64,000 bases of DNA, taken from the NCBI GenBank assembly GCA_016125285.1, contig WGMA01000012.1, forward strand, positions 155,923 to 219,922. The letters are read 5' to 3'. The translations under genes and the position numbers were made by a program. Positions 1 through 9,494 of this stretch are shown piece by piece; within the stretch, counting starts at the first letter, position 1; each line of letters starts with the position of its first letter. The notes beneath the pieces were generated by a model that searched no databases, was not told the origin of the DNA, and saw only the letters and a program-made list of their open reading frames with translations. Source of the stretch: Phycisphaera sp. Lineage in GTDB: Bacteria > Planctomycetota > Phycisphaerae > Phycisphaerales > Zrk34.

Positions 1-1557
1 TCGTCCAACCGCCGCGCCGTTCCCGCGCCGAGCAACGTCGTGGAAGGTGTCCCGGCCGACGCGCCGCGCGGCGAGCGCCTCGTCGTGCACGAGTGGGGCA
101 CGTTCACGTCGCTCCAGGACGAGCAGGGCGTTACCGTCACGGGCATCAACGCCGACGACGAGCCGGTGCCGGGGTTCGTGCACCGTCACCCCGAAGGGTT
201 CATCCACCCCGGCGCCCGCGTCACGCCGCGCATGTGGATGCTGGGCAAGGCGCTGCCGTCGAGCCACCCGAACGTGAACATGCGGATGGAGACGCCGGTG
301 CTGTACTTCTATCCGCCCGCCGACGCGACGCTGCCGATGCGGCTCGACGTGCGTGTCGACATGCGCGGCGGGTGGCTCACGGAGTTCTATCCACGCGCCG
401 TCGCCGAGGCGCCCGGCATCACCACCGACGCGGACTCCGGCTACACCACGATCGGTCGGCTCGAGCCCGACGCCGTGGGTTCGCTGACCTGGCAGGGTGT
501 CACGATCGGGGCGCCCGCGACGCTCCCCGCGACGGACGACGAGGTCTGGCTCGCGCCGCGCCGCGTGCGCGCCGCCACGGTGACCAACGCCCAGGGCGAG
601 GCCGAGCGCTTCCTGTTCTACCGCGGCGTGGCCAACATGGAATCGCCGCTGCGCGCCACACGTGTGTCCGCGCCGGATGGGTCCGGCGACATCCTTCACA
701 TCGATTCCGCAATCACCAGTCCATTCCTGTGCGGCACGGGCGTCGCGTCGCCCAACGCGATGTGGCTCGTCGACGTGCGGCGTGACGGCGGTGTCGCGTT
801 CCGCAGCGTCACAGCGACCGGCGGCACGGTCGAGCAGCCGCAGCGCGTGGCGCAGACGCTCGCGACCTTCGACGCCGCGGCGTACGGCAAGGGCAACCGC
901 GCCGAGCTGCGCAGCGCGATGCACGCCGCTCTCGTCGCCGAAGGATTGTTCGACGACGAGGCGACTGCGATGCTCGACACGTGGGACGCGTCGTATTTCC
1001 GCACGCCGGGCATGCGGCTGTTCTACGTGCTGCCGCAGTGGTGGACCGCTCAGCGGCTGCCGCTGACGCTGTCGACCGACGCCGACGTGACCCGGGTGAT
1101 GGTCGGCCGACTCGAGCTGATCACGCCCGACCAGCGCGCGCTGATCAACCGCATCGCCGCCGGTCCCGTGTCCGACGGCGATTGGATGCGCCAGCGCATC
1201 AACGCGGCGCGTACTCGGCGCCTCGCCGCGAGCAAAGGCGCGCCGGAGCCGAAGGACGGCGCATCCGAACAGGATCGTGCGGTGTGGCAGGCGGCGAAGT
1301 CGGACAACCCGTGGACCGACGTGGCGTACGGCGCGGAGCTCGGCGAGTTGACCGCCGACGGCGCGAAGATCCCCGAAGACTTCCGCGCCTACGTCGACCT
1401 CGGCCGCTTCCGCTCCGCGATCCTGCTGCACGAGAAGGCGCATCGGCCCACCGAGGCCTTGAACGCCTTCCTCAACGAGTACTGGATCTATCCGTACTAC
1501 CTGCCCAAGCCGACCGAATCCGACGGCGCCCCCGAAACGTCCGACGCGTCGAATTGA
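1..1557 (+). CDS. Conserved hypothetical protein, 5'-truncated by window edge
   Basis: The frame is open from the first base, so the true start and any signal peptide lie upstream of the window. A GTG at 40 is the first possible start inside it. The product has at least 505 residues. Near the N-terminus is the phrase LVVHEWGTFTSLQ, which I associate with secreted planctomycete proteins of unknown function. The rest looks like soluble beta-rich sequence without membrane segments. The stop lies 137 bases before the next gene start. I cannot assign a function. The reading frame is secure and the role is unknown. Confidence 0.75.
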   Translation, partial: SSNRRAVPAPSNVVEGVPADAPRGERLVVHEWGTFTSLQDEQGVTVTGINADDEPVPGFVHRHPEGFIHPGARVTPRMWMLGKALPSSHPNVNMRMETPVLYFYPPADATLPMRLDVRVDMRGGWLTEFYPRAVAEAPGITTDADSGYTTIGRLEPDAVGSLTWQGVTIGAPATLPATDDEVWLAPRRVRAATVTNAQGEAERFLFYRGVANMESPLRATRVSAPDGSGDILHIDSAITSPFLCGTGVASPNAMWLVDVRRDGGVAFRSVTATGGTVEQPQRVAQTLATFDAAAYGKGNRAELRSAMHAALVAEGLFDDEATAMLDTWDASYFRTPGMRLFYVLPQWWTAQRLPLTLSTDADVTRVMVGRLELITPDQRALINRIAAGPVSDGDWMRQRINAARTRRLAASKGAPEPKDGASEQDRAVWQAAKSDNPWTDVAYGAELGELTADGAKIPEDFRAYVDLGRFRSAILLHEKAHRPTEALNAFLNEYWIYPYYLPKPTESDGAPETSDASN

Positions 1558-1694
1558 CCGCGGTGGCTGCTATCATGAGGTTGTGCGCAAGCCGCTTGTG
1601 AAATAGCGCTGCCTGTGCAATGCGACGGGTAAGGCACGCGTTGGCCCGTCGCGTCCGATCCTCCCTCATCAGCACACGCCCGCGGAGACCCCTC

Positions 1695-3152
1695 ATGCAA
1701 CGTCTGGCCACGCTGTCCGCCATCGTCCTGCTTGTTACGCTCAGCCTCATCGCCCGCCCGGCCGTTACGCGTGCCGCCGACACGCCGAACGTCGTGGTCA
1801 TCTTTATCGACGACATGGGTTACGCCGACGTCGGCCCGTTCGCGGGCAAGGACGGCCTGCCGGGTTACGAGACGCCCAACATCGACCGCATGGCGACCGA
1901 GGGCCGCGTGTTCACCGACTTCTACGTCTCGCAGGCGGTGTGCTCGGCGAGCCGCGCTGGGCTGATGACCGGCTGCTACAACATCCGCGTGGGCATCCAG
2001 GGCGCGCTCGGCCCGAACTCGCGCATCGGCATCAACGCCGACGAGATGACCATCGCCGAGGTCTGCAAGCAGAAGGGGTACGCGACGGCGATCTTCGGCA
2101 AGTGGCACCTCGGCGACGCCGAGAAGTTCCTGCCGCTGCAGCACGGCTTCGACGAGTACTTCGGCCTGCCGTACTCCAACGACATGTGGCCGTACCACCC
2201 CGCGGTCATGCACCTGCCGATGGAGCAGCGACTCAAGCGTTGGCCGAACCTGCCGCTCATCGAGGGCAACAAGGTCATCAATCCTGCGCTGACGCACGAG
2301 GACCAGGAGAAGCTGACCACGCAGTACACCGAGCACGCCGTCAGCTTCATCGAGCGGAACAAGGACAAGCCGTTCTTCCTGTACGTCCCGCACAGCATGG
2401 TGCACGTGCCGCTGCACGTGTCGGACCGATTCAAGGGCAAGTCGAAGCGCGGGCTGTTCGGCGACGTGATGATGGAGGTCGACTGGTCCGTCGGCCAGAT
2501 CCTCGACACGCTGCGCAAGAACAACCTGGAGAAGAACACGCTGGTGATCTTTACCGCGGACAACGGCCCGTGGCTCAGCTACGGGGATCACGCCGGTTCC
2601 GCCGGTCCGCTGCGCGAGGGCAAGGGCACGGAGTTCGACGGCGGGTGCCGCGAGTCGTGCATCATGTGGATGCCCGGCACCGTCCCCGCGGGCACGAGGA
2701 CGTCGGAACTCGCGATGACGATCGACATCCTGCCGACCGTCGCGCACCTCATCGGCGCGAAGCTGCCCGACCACAAGATCGACGGCCTGAACATCTGGCC
2801 GCTGATCAAGGGCGAGCCCGACGCCAAGTCGCCGCACGAGGCGATGTTCATGTACTGGGGCACGCAACTCCAGGCCGTGCGCATGGGCAAGTGGAAGCTG
2901 CACTTCCCCCACGACTACCGCACGCTCGACGGCAAGCCGGGCGGCACCGGCGGCATCCCCGCCAACTACAGCAAGGGTCACATCGAGCTGTCGCTGTTCG
3001 ACCTCGAGAACGACATCGGCGAGACCAAGGACGTCAAGGACGACTACCCCGACGTGGTCAAGCGGATCATGAAACTCGCCGACGAGATGCGTAAGGACCT
3101 CGGCGACGGCAAGGACCCCGGCACCGGCCGACGCGAACCCGGCAAGCGCTGA
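1695..3152 (+). CDS. Secreted sulfatase (formylglycine-dependent, type I)
   Basis: Predicted to hydrolyse sulfate esters, probably of sulfated polysaccharides, outside the cytoplasm. The ATG at 1695 is preferred over one at 1620 because it starts a clean signal peptide (about residues 1-28, ending near VTRA). Metal-binding Asp residues lie in IDDMGYAD at about 39-45. The maturation motif is C-S-A-S-R with Cys83 as the predicted formylglycine. GKWHLG and TADNGP motifs follow, as in the alkaline phosphatase-like fold. The length of 485 residues is normal. The stop overlaps the start of ogt as TGATG, so the two genes are translationally coupled. Substrate is unknown. Confidence 0.93.
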   Translation: MQRLATLSAIVLLVTLSLIARPAVTRAADTPNVVVIFIDDMGYADVGPFAGKDGLPGYETPNIDRMATEGRVFTDFYVSQAVCSASRAGLMTGCYNIRVGIQGALGPNSRIGINADEMTIAEVCKQKGYATAIFGKWHLGDAEKFLPLQHGFDEYFGLPYSNDMWPYHPAVMHLPMEQRLKRWPNLPLIEGNKVINPALTHEDQEKLTTQYTEHAVSFIERNKDKPFFLYVPHSMVHVPLHVSDRFKGKSKRGLFGDVMMEVDWSVGQILDTLRKNNLEKNTLVIFTADNGPWLSYGDHAGSAGPLREGKGTEFDGGCRESCIMWMPGTVPAGTRTSELAMTIDILPTVAHLIGAKLPDHKIDGLNIWPLIKGEPDAKSPHEAMFMYWGTQLQAVRMGKWKLHFPHDYRTLDGKPGGTGGIPANYSKGHIELSLFDLENDIGETKDVKDDYPDVVKRIMKLADEMRKDLGDGKDPGTGRREPGKR

Positions 3153-3646
3153 TGCGATACACGCACCACGACAGCCCGCTCGGCACGCTGCGCCTCGTCG
3201 GTGACGACGCGGGCCTGCGTCGCGCCGACTTTGTCGACGGCAAGCACGTCGCGAGGCTCGCTGCGGATTGGGTAGAAGACGGCGAAGCGTTCGCCGACGT
3301 GATCCCGCAGCTCGACGCTTACTTCGCCGGTGAGCTGACGTCGTTCGATCTACGCCTTGCGCCAGAAGGCACGCGGTTTCAACGCCGCGTGTGGGATCAG
3401 CTGCTGGCGATCCCGTGCGGCGAGACGCGCAGCTACGGCGATCTTGCGCGGCGTCTCGGTCAGCCCGGCGCCTCGCGCGCCGTCGGCGCGGCCAACGGGC
3501 GCAACCCCATCGCGATCATCATCCCGTGTCACCGCGTGATCGCCGCGGACGGCACGCTCGGCGGTTACTCCAGCGGCCTGGACCGCAAGCGCTGGCTGCT
3601 CGATCACGAACACGCGCCGATTGCGCAGGGGCTGTTCACCGCATGA
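3152..3646 (+). CDS. ogt: Methylated-DNA--protein-cysteine methyltransferase
   Basis: Suicidal DNA repair enzyme that transfers alkyl groups from O6-alkylguanine to its own cysteine. The active-site motif IIPCHRVI is present with Cys126. The helix-turn-helix region SYGDLARRLGQPGASRAVG and the GGYSSGLDRK segment match the family. At 164 residues it is the usual length of a single-domain enzyme without an Ada sensor part. It overlaps the upstream sulfatase by one base and the downstream sulfatase by four (ATGA), so a repair gene is embedded in a sulfatase operon. The symbol is given for the family; the substrate range is not visible. Confidence 0.95.
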   Translation: MRYTHHDSPLGTLRLVGDDAGLRRADFVDGKHVARLAADWVEDGEAFADVIPQLDAYFAGELTSFDLRLAPEGTRFQRRVWDQLLAIPCGETRSYGDLARRLGQPGASRAVGAANGRNPIAIIIPCHRVIAADGTLGGYSSGLDRKRWLLDHEHAPIAQGLFTA

Positions 3647-5028
3647 ACTTCCGCACGCTGACGCTCCTCGTCGCGTTGTGTGTGCACGCCGGGCTTCTCG
3701 CGACGCCGCGCGACACGCGCGCCGCGGACGACGCGCCGCCCAACATCATCGTCATCTTCTGCGACAACCTCGGCTACGGCGACCTCGGCTGCTTCGGCTC
3801 GACGGTGCACCGCACGCCGAACGTCGACCGCATGGCCGCGGAGGGCCTGAAGCTCACCGCGTTTTACTCGACGTCCGGCGTCTGCACGCCGTCGCGGGCG
3901 TCGCTGCAGACCGGTTGCTACCCGCGCCGCGTCGGTCTGCACGAAACCACGCCCGACGGCGCGGTGTTGCGACCCGTGTCGACGCACGGGCTCCACCCCG
4001 ACGAGATCACCATCGCGGAGATCCTCAAGCAGCGCGGCTACGCCACGACGATCGTCGGCAAGTGGCACCTCGGCGACCAGCCGCCGTTCCTGCCCACGCG
4101 TCAGGGCTACGACGAGTACTTCGGCATCCCGTACAGCGACGACATGGTCGGCGGCAAACGACCGGGCTGGCCGCCGCTGCCGCTGATGGAGGGCGAGCGT
4201 GTCATCGAGGCGCCGGTCGATCGCAACCCGCTGACGAAGCGGTACACCGAGCGCGTGATCGACTTCGTCGAGCGACACCGCGACGGGCCGTTCTTCGTGA
4301 TCCTCTCGCACGCGATGCCCGGCTCTACGCCGCACCCGTTCGCGAGCGAGGCGTTCCGCGGCAAGTCGCGCAACGGCGGGTGGGGCGACGCGGTCGAAGA
4401 GATCGACTGGTCGACCGGGCAGATCCTCGACACGCTCAAGCGGCTCGACCTCGACGAACGCACGCTCGTGATCTGGACGTCGGACAACGGCGCGCCGCGC
4501 TTCAAAACACCGGCGGGCACCAACGCGCCGTTCAAGACGTGGGGCTACACCGCGACGGAGGGCGGCCAGCGCGTGCCGTGCGTCGTGCGCTGGCCGGGGC
4601 GCGTCCCGGCGGGCGTGACCAGCGACGCGCTGTGCACGATGATGGACGTGCTGCCGACATGCGCGAAGCTCGCGAGCGCAGCGCCGCCGGACGATCGCGT
4701 GATCGACGGGCACGACATCTCCGGCGTGCTGTTCGGCGGGGCGGACGCGGCGTCACCGTACGACGCGTTCTTCTACTACCAGCGAGGCGACCTGCAGGCC
4801 GTGCGCGGACCGCGGTGGAAGCTGCAGCTGACCAACGGCAAGCTCTACGACATGCGCGACGATCCGCGGGAGACGACCGACGTCGCGGCGGCGCACGCGG
4901 ACGTCGTGGCGCGGTTGCGCGCCGCCGCGGATCGCGCGCGTGCGGACCTCGGCGACGGCGACAAGCGGGGCAGCGGGCAACGCCCGGTCGGTGACTTCGC
5001 TCATCCCACGCCGCGCGTGCTCGAGTGA
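3643..5028 (+). CDS. Secreted sulfatase (formylglycine-dependent, type I)
   Basis: Second sulfatase of the operon, 461 residues. The start at 3643 overlaps the ogt stop by four bases (ATGA) and gives a signal peptide of about 28 residues. Cys81 of C-T-P-S-R is the predicted formylglycine. The usual metal-binding Asp pair reads Asp41-Asn42 in FCDNLGYGDLG, an Asp-to-Asn change. GKWHLG and TSDNGAP motifs are present. The C-terminal part QAVRGPRWKLQL is typical of arylsulfatase-like enzymes. Probably exported and active on sulfated glycans; the exact substrate cannot be told. Confidence 0.93.
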   Translation: MNFRTLTLLVALCVHAGLLATPRDTRAADDAPPNIIVIFCDNLGYGDLGCFGSTVHRTPNVDRMAAEGLKLTAFYSTSGVCTPSRASLQTGCYPRRVGLHETTPDGAVLRPVSTHGLHPDEITIAEILKQRGYATTIVGKWHLGDQPPFLPTRQGYDEYFGIPYSDDMVGGKRPGWPPLPLMEGERVIEAPVDRNPLTKRYTERVIDFVERHRDGPFFVILSHAMPGSTPHPFASEAFRGKSRNGGWGDAVEEIDWSTGQILDTLKRLDLDERTLVIWTSDNGAPRFKTPAGTNAPFKTWGYTATEGGQRVPCVVRWPGRVPAGVTSDALCTMMDVLPTCAKLASAAPPDDRVIDGHDISGVLFGGADAASPYDAFFYYQRGDLQAVRGPRWKLQLTNGKLYDMRDDPRETTDVAAAHADVVARLRAAADRARADLGDGDKRGSGQRPVGDFAHPTPRVLE

Positions 5029-5044
5029 CCGCGCGGCCGGGGCG

Positions 5045-5758
5045 TTACTTGATGAATCGGATCGTCAGCGGATAGCGGTACACCGTGCCGGTCCACGCGC
5101 GGACAGACGCGACGATCACGAGGATGAACGCCAGCACGACCAGCGCGCCGGACGCCAGCGCAGCGAGCGGCGCGGCGATCCCGAACGTCAGGAACACCAG
5201 CACCCAGATCAGGACGATCCACATCGTGATGCTGAGCTGAAAGTTCAGCGACTCGCGCGCGTTGTGAACGATGAAGGGGTGGCCGTCCTTCTTGACGAGG
5301 TACACGATGAGCGGCGCGAGGATGTGCGCCATGACGACGCCGACGAGCCACAGCAACACCCCGGCGTGCGCGAGCGTCGCCCACAGGCGTGTCTCCTCGC
5401 TCAGGTCGTCGAGCGTCTCGCCGTCCTCGCCGGTGAACCCGGTCGTCGCGAAGTCCTCGACAAACGCACCGGCCTTTTCTTTCGCCTGCTCGCTGACCTT
5501 CGCGCCGACCTTCGCGCCGACTTTGGCTCCGACCTCGCGCACGTCGGCGGCGACCGCCTTGAGCTTCTCCTTCGAGAACCGGCCTTCGGACTTGCCGTCC
5601 TCGCCGGTCGCGCCGTCGCCGGAGTCCTCGCCCGCGTCGCTGCCGACGTGATGTCCCTGATCGTCGCGCGCGTGCGGGTCCTTCGGGTCGAAGTCGCTCG
5701 AAGGATCCTCGTTGGGCTTGTCGTCGCGTCCGCGCTCGCCGATCGGTCCCTTGGCCAT
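5045..5758 (-). CDS. DUF4870 membrane protein with charged N-terminal domain
   Basis: The C-terminal half (about 120-237) matches DUF4870, with the signature HPFIVHNARESLNFQLS and three to four hydrophobic segments (about 125-152, 175-195, 198-220). The N-terminal 60 residues are acidic and polar and look disordered. Next comes a short amphipathic stretch with three KVGA repeats (about 79-87). The function of the domain is not known to me; it probably sits in the inner membrane. It is the last gene of a possible minus-strand run that begins at pqiA. Confidence 0.85.
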   Translation of the reverse strand: MAKGPIGERGRDDKPNEDPSSDFDPKDPHARDDQGHHVGSDAGEDSGDGATGEDGKSEGRFSKEKLKAVAADVREVGAKVGAKVGAKVSEQAKEKAGAFVEDFATTGFTGEDGETLDDLSEETRLWATLAHAGVLLWLVGVVMAHILAPLIVYLVKKDGHPFIVHNARESLNFQLSITMWIVLIWVLVFLTFGIAAPLAALASGALVVLAFILVIVASVRAWTGTVYRYPLTIRFIK

Positions 5759-5794
5759 GCCGTGTCTCCGTGATGATTCGATGTGATGCGCGTA

Positions 5795-6241
5795 TTACGC
5801 GGTCACGAGTGCGCCGAGGCCGATCAGCAGCAGCGCCGTGACGGCGAGCATCGCGGCGCAGCCCTTGGTGGGCGGGATCGCGTGCCGCGCCGCGATCATC
5901 TCGACGGTCTCCTTCGCCGTCGCCAGGTCGACTTTGTACCGCTCGCGGTAGCGTTTGATCGCCTCGATCTTCCGGTCGGCGCGCATGAGCTCGACGACTT
6001 CCTCTTCGAGGGCGGCGTCGCCCACGCCGCGGCTGGCCGCGCTCGCGCCGCGCGCCTCCGCGGCTTCGAGCGCGTCGCGCAGCGGGCGCGTCTCACCCTT
6101 CGCCAGCGCGTCGACGATCGCCTTGCCGTGCGACAGATCGACGCCGAGCTTCTCCCGGCAGAGCTTGACGGCGTCGATGATGCGTTCGGCGTCGATCAGG
6201 TCGCGCAGCTGCGGTTCGAAGTCGTGCGGGTCGTCGGTCAT
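5795..6241 (-). CDS. Tail-anchored protein with two L7/L12 C-terminal-like repeats
   Basis: 148 residues. Two similar helical units, around residues 15-49 (IIDAVKLCREKLGVDLSHGKA) and 88-120 (RKIEAIKRYRERYKVDLATA), resemble the C-terminal fold of ribosomal protein L7/L12. The last 20 residues form one hydrophobic helix, suggesting a tail anchor with the repeats in the cytoplasm. It lies 7 bases after the pqiB stop and probably shares its transcript. The partner and function are unknown. The L7/L12 resemblance is a reading of the motif, not a search result. Confidence 0.75.
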   Translation of the reverse strand: MTDDPHDFEPQLRDLIDAERIIDAVKLCREKLGVDLSHGKAIVDALAKGETRPLRDALEAAEARGASAASRGVGDAALEEEVVELMRADRKIEAIKRYRERYKVDLATAKETVEMIAARHAIPPTKGCAAMLAVTALLLIGLGALVTA

Positions 6242-6248
6242 GCGGTTC

Positions 6249-7649
6249 TCACTTGAGGAAGGCGTCGGGCAGTGGGGCTATGCGGCCGTTGCCTTCGTTG
6301 ATCAGCAGCACGCCGATGATCGCGCCGTCGACACGCGACGCGACCGCCGCGCCGTGCAGCGTGTCGTTGAACGAGACGGACGGCTCGACGACCCAGTAGC
6401 CGTGGCCCTGCACGAGGCGCGCCGCGGACAGCGGGATCGGCGGCGTCGACGGATCGGTCAGCACGAGCAGCTCCTCGCGTGCGGTCAGGCGGCGTGTCTG
6501 CGCCGCGGGCCAGGGCTCGGCGTCGGGCAGCTCGTAGGTCAGCATCTTCAGCGACTCGCCGTCGATCGTCTTCTGATTCGCGAGCGTGAGCTTGCGGCCG
6601 CCGACCTGCAGCTCGGCCGAGCCGTCGCCGTTGAGCATGTCCGCCGGGCCGATCAGCCCGTTGGCCACCGGCAGCAGCCAGCCCTTCGTGATCGTGGTGC
6701 GGAATACCGACCGGCGGCGCATCACGGTGGTCCGCAGCATCTGCGGTCGCGGCGCGCCGGGCGGCAGCAGGTCCGACCCGACCGCGAGCGACGGTTGCCA
6801 CGCCAGCCATTCGTCGTCTGCCTTGTCGTGCAGCGTGAAGCGATGGCCCGTGCTGACCGGCTCGCCCGCGTTGTTCGGCGTCGCCAGCGACACGCCGCCC
6901 TCGACCAGCGACTGCAGCGACTCGACCTCGAGGTGCAGGCCCTTGAGGTCGACGCTCACGCCAGCGCCGCTCGCGTTCCAGAACACCGTGTTGCTCCGCA
7001 CGAGCTGCCGGTACGCCGGGTTGATGTACGCCGTGATGTCCACCGTCGCCGCGTCGCTCGCCAGCCCGACCGACAGCACCGTGCCGACCTGCACCTGGCG
7101 GTACAGCACCGGCGCGCCCGGCGTCAGGCTCCCGCGCCGCTGTGCGATCAGCGTGATCTCCAATCCTTCCGGCTCGATCTCCTCGAGCACCGGCGGCTCG
7201 TCCAGCGCCACGAAGTGCTTCAACGACTTGCCCGTCCCCGGCAGCACCGACAGGTATCGCGGCCCGGCCACCGTCTCCAGCCCGCTCACGCCGCTCAGCC
7301 GCACCTGCGGTCGCACGACCCAGAACCGGCTGCCCTCGCGCGCCACCTCGTCCGCTGTCGGATCGAGCCGCACCGTCAGCAACACGCCCTCGAGGTCGTC
7401 GCTGAGGCGCACCGCCTCGATCTCACCGACGACGATGCCGCGGCAGCGTACGGTGTCGGTCGGCTTGATGCCGTAGCCGTTGGACATCTCCACGGTGATC
7501 GACGTGCCGCGCTTCACGACGTACGTGCTGAACAGCGCGATCACGAACACCACCGCGGCGATCGGGATCAGCCAGACCCAACGGGACTCGGCGCCGGATT
7601 CGACCCTGGCAACGGGAGGGGTTTCGGGTTTTTGGGTTTCATCACTCAT
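6249..7649 (-). CDS. pqiB: PqiB-like MCE/MlaD domain protein
   Basis: Predicted periplasmic lipid-transport protein anchored by one N-terminal membrane helix (about 24-44). Two MlaD/MCE domains are visible, around 48-140 (ITVEMSNGYGIKPTD...GEIEAV) and 165-260 (RRGSLTPGAPVLYRQVQVGTV, the classic PqiB phrase). The remaining 200 residues fit no third clear MCE domain. At 466 residues it is shorter than the roughly 545 of E. coli PqiB with three MCE domains. pqiA lies upstream on the same strand, as in known pqi operons. A short-repeat element sits just before the start codon. Confidence 0.88.
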   Translation of the reverse strand: MSDETQKPETPPVARVESGAESRWVWLIPIAAVVFVIALFSTYVVKRGTSITVEMSNGYGIKPTDTVRCRGIVVGEIEAVRLSDDLEGVLLTVRLDPTADEVAREGSRFWVVRPQVRLSGVSGLETVAGPRYLSVLPGTGKSLKHFVALDEPPVLEEIEPEGLEITLIAQRRGSLTPGAPVLYRQVQVGTVLSVGLASDAATVDITAYINPAYRQLVRSNTVFWNASGAGVSVDLKGLHLEVESLQSLVEGGVSLATPNNAGEPVSTGHRFTLHDKADDEWLAWQPSLAVGSDLLPPGAPRPQMLRTTVMRRRSVFRTTITKGWLLPVANGLIGPADMLNGDGSAELQVGGRKLTLANQKTIDGESLKMLTYELPDAEPWPAAQTRRLTAREELLVLTDPSTPPIPLSAARLVQGHGYWVVEPSVSFNDTLHGAAVASRVDGAIIGVLLINEGNGRIAPLPDAFLK

Positions 7650-7660
7650 TGGACATCTTC

Positions 7661-7856
7661 GATTTTAGAATTCTGAGTTTTGATTGGGCTCGAGATCTCC
7701 CGCGAGCAGGATCCGCGCGAAACGCACAGACCATTCCGCGAAGCTCAGTGAACCGAAAATCACCGCCTGCATGAGGGCCTCGGCAAAGATGTACACGATC
7801 ACTCCTATTCGCCTTTCGTTCCGCGGAGCCAAATCAAAAATCAGAATTCAAAAATC
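7661..7856. repeat. Inverted pair of heptamer arrays between pqiA and pqiB
   Basis: The left arm 7661-7688 has four 7-bp units of the type GATTTTA / GAATTCT / GAGTTTT / GATTGGG. The right arm 7829-7856 has four units of the complementary type (CCAAATC, AAAAATC, AGAATTC, AAAAATC). The arms are reverse complements at most positions and enclose about 140 bp. The AT-rich arms contrast with the GC-rich genes on both sides. Confidence 0.8.
7665..7796 (-). CDS. Possible 43-residue membrane peptide in the pqi operon
   Basis: A short frame starts with GTG at 7796, preceded by AGGAG at a 5-base spacing, and stops inside the left heptamer array at 7665. Its product begins MYIFAEALMQAVIFGSLSF and could form one membrane helix. 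The last eight residues (EPNQNSEF) are encoded by the repeat array. It lies between pqiA and pqiB in the same direction. It may be a genuine small operon protein, or what is left of a gene cut by the repeat element. Evidence is limited to start context and position. Confidence 0.35.
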   Translation of the reverse strand: MYIFAEALMQAVIFGSLSFAEWSVRFARILLAGDLEPNQNSEF

Positions 7857-7860
7857 CCTC

Positions 7861-8481
7861 CTATTCGTCCCACATCGCGTGCGGATCAAACACCGCGGCG
7901 GCGACGAGGCTTAGGGCGACGCACGCGGTGAACGCCACGACGCCCGGGCCCGGCGTCACGGCCACCATGTCGCCCAGCTTCAGCGCCGCGATCAGGATCG
8001 CCACCAGCAGCACGTCGATCATCCCCCAACGCCCGGCGATCTCGATCCAGTGATAAACCGCCGATTTGTGCCGCTTGGCGATCGACACGCCGCCGCCCAT
8101 CGTCAGGATGAACAGGCCGAGCAGTTTCATGACGGGGATGACGATCGAGCAGAGCAGCACGACGAGGCCGACGATCCACTGACCCTGCGACAGCAGGCTG
8201 ATCGAACCCGCCCAGATGCTGGTCTCGCTGACGTAGCCCATCTCCTCGAGTCGCAGCACAGGCAAGAGGATGCCCATCGGATAGCAGATGAGCGCGGCGA
8301 GGGCGATGGCGGCGCACATGCGGTTGGTGTGTTCGCCGGAGGGGTGTGCGATGACGTCGCCGCAGCGTGTGCAGATGGCGCGTTGGCCGCTGCGCATCGC
8401 CGGGACCTGCTGCACGAGCCCGCATCGCGGACAGCCGCGCAGGCGCGTCGACCCCGTGTTGGCCGCTGGTGTCTGTGCCAT
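7861..8481 (-). CDS. pqiA: PqiA-like membrane protein
   Basis: Inner-membrane partner of the PqiB lipid-transport protein. The N-terminus holds a zinc-ribbon with Cys17-x2-Cys20 and Cys37-x2-Cys40. Four hydrophobic helices follow, with the family-typical SISLLSQGQWIVGLVVLLCS and WIEIAGRWGMIDVLLVAIL segments. At 206 residues it has a single PqiA domain, half of the tandem-domain E. coli protein. It is the first gene of the minus-strand run toward pqiB. The reading as PqiA is firm; the transported lipid is unknown. Confidence 0.9.
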   Translation of the reverse strand: MAQTPAANTGSTRLRGCPRCGLVQQVPAMRSGQRAICTRCGDVIAHPSGEHTNRMCAAIALAALICYPMGILLPVLRLEEMGYVSETSIWAGSISLLSQGQWIVGLVVLLCSIVIPVMKLLGLFILTMGGGVSIAKRHKSAVYHWIEIAGRWGMIDVLLVAILIAALKLGDMVAVTPGPGVVAFTACVALSLVAAAVFDPHAMWDE

Positions 8482-8647
8482 GCGTAGAGATTATACGGTG
8501 TTCGCGGCGTGCCACGTGTGCGGAATCCCCGGGCGCGTTTGTCAGATGTGCGAGAGGCGTCGCGTCTAGCGTTTATCGCAACGACATGCGGGGATCGATC
8601 GCTTCGGGTAGATTCATGCACATCAACCCCGGACCTCTCTGACGCCG

Positions 8648-9418
8648 ATGCCCTACAACCGCCTCGACCCGACGCACATCATCGACACCGTCGATCGGCT
8701 CGCCGCGCGCGTCAACCGGCGGTTCCCCGAGGCGGGGCTCGGCAAGGTGTGTCAGACGCTGCTGGAGATCGCGCGGGCGGCGCAGCAGCGATCGGAGGAG
8801 ATCAAGCGGCCGAACATCGCGCTGCGTGTGGTGTCCGGCGTCGCGGTCGCGATCATCCTCGTCGGGCTGATCAAGACGCTGACCGTCGTGCAGATGCCCG
8901 ACGAGGGCCTGAAGCTGACCGACTTCCTGCAGGTGCTCGAAGCGGGGATCAACGACGTCGTGCTCATCGGCGCGGCGATCTTCTTCGCCGTGACCCTCGA
9001 GGTGCGCATCAAGCGGACCCGCGCGCTGCGGGCGATCCACGAGCTGCGCTCGCTCGCTCACATCATCGACATGCACCAGCTGACGAAGGACCCCGACAGC
9101 GGTCGCGGGCCAAAGATCGAGTCCGCCGACCGCTCCGTCGTCGAACGCGACGTGCTGACCCCGCATCAGCTGATCCACTACCTGGACTATTGCTCCGAGA
9201 TGCTGTCGCTGATCGGCAAGATCGCCGCGTTGTACGTCCAGCGGTTCGATGATCCGGTGGCGCTGGCGTCGGTGAACGAGGTCGAATCCCTGACGACCGG
9301 CCTGAGCCGCAAGATCTGGCAGAAGATCATGATCCTGCACTCGGTGCGTGACGAGGCGGATCGCGGCGGGGCGGGGAAGATCGTCTGGCTGGACGGGCGT
9401 CGCGAACCCGATGGGTGA
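8648..9418 (+). CDS. Conserved membrane protein of unknown function
   Basis: 256 residues with two membrane helices (about 57-79 and 99-118) framed by helical cytoplasmic parts. The N-terminal 55 residues ([25 protein letters not shown]) are helical. The C-terminal half is a long soluble helical region with [27 protein letters not shown]. No catalytic motif is apparent, and I do not recognise a named domain. The ATG at 8648 follows a stretch without clear ribosome-binding site. It stands alone upstream of the pyrophosphatase gene, 76 bases away. Confidence 0.75.
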   Translation: MPYNRLDPTHIIDTVDRLAARVNRRFPEAGLGKVCQTLLEIARAAQQRSEEIKRPNIALRVVSGVAVAIILVGLIKTLTVVQMPDEGLKLTDFLQVLEAGINDVVLIGAAIFFAVTLEVRIKRTRALRAIHELRSLAHIIDMHQLTKDPDSGRGPKIESADRSVVERDVLTPHQLIHYLDYCSEMLSLIGKIAALYVQRFDDPVALASVNEVESLTTGLSRKIWQKIMILHSVRDEADRGGAGKIVWLDGRREPDG

Positions 9419-9494
9419 CCCCGGCGAAACAGTCGCTACAATGGCCCTCCCTACGCCGCCGACCACGACCTCTGCAACTTCAGGACATCGAGCA

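Noticed and set aside
3391..3642. N-terminal extension of the second sulfatase
   Set aside because: It would overlap ogt in another frame and remove the signal peptide from the N-terminus. ATG 3643 with an ATGA overlap is far better.
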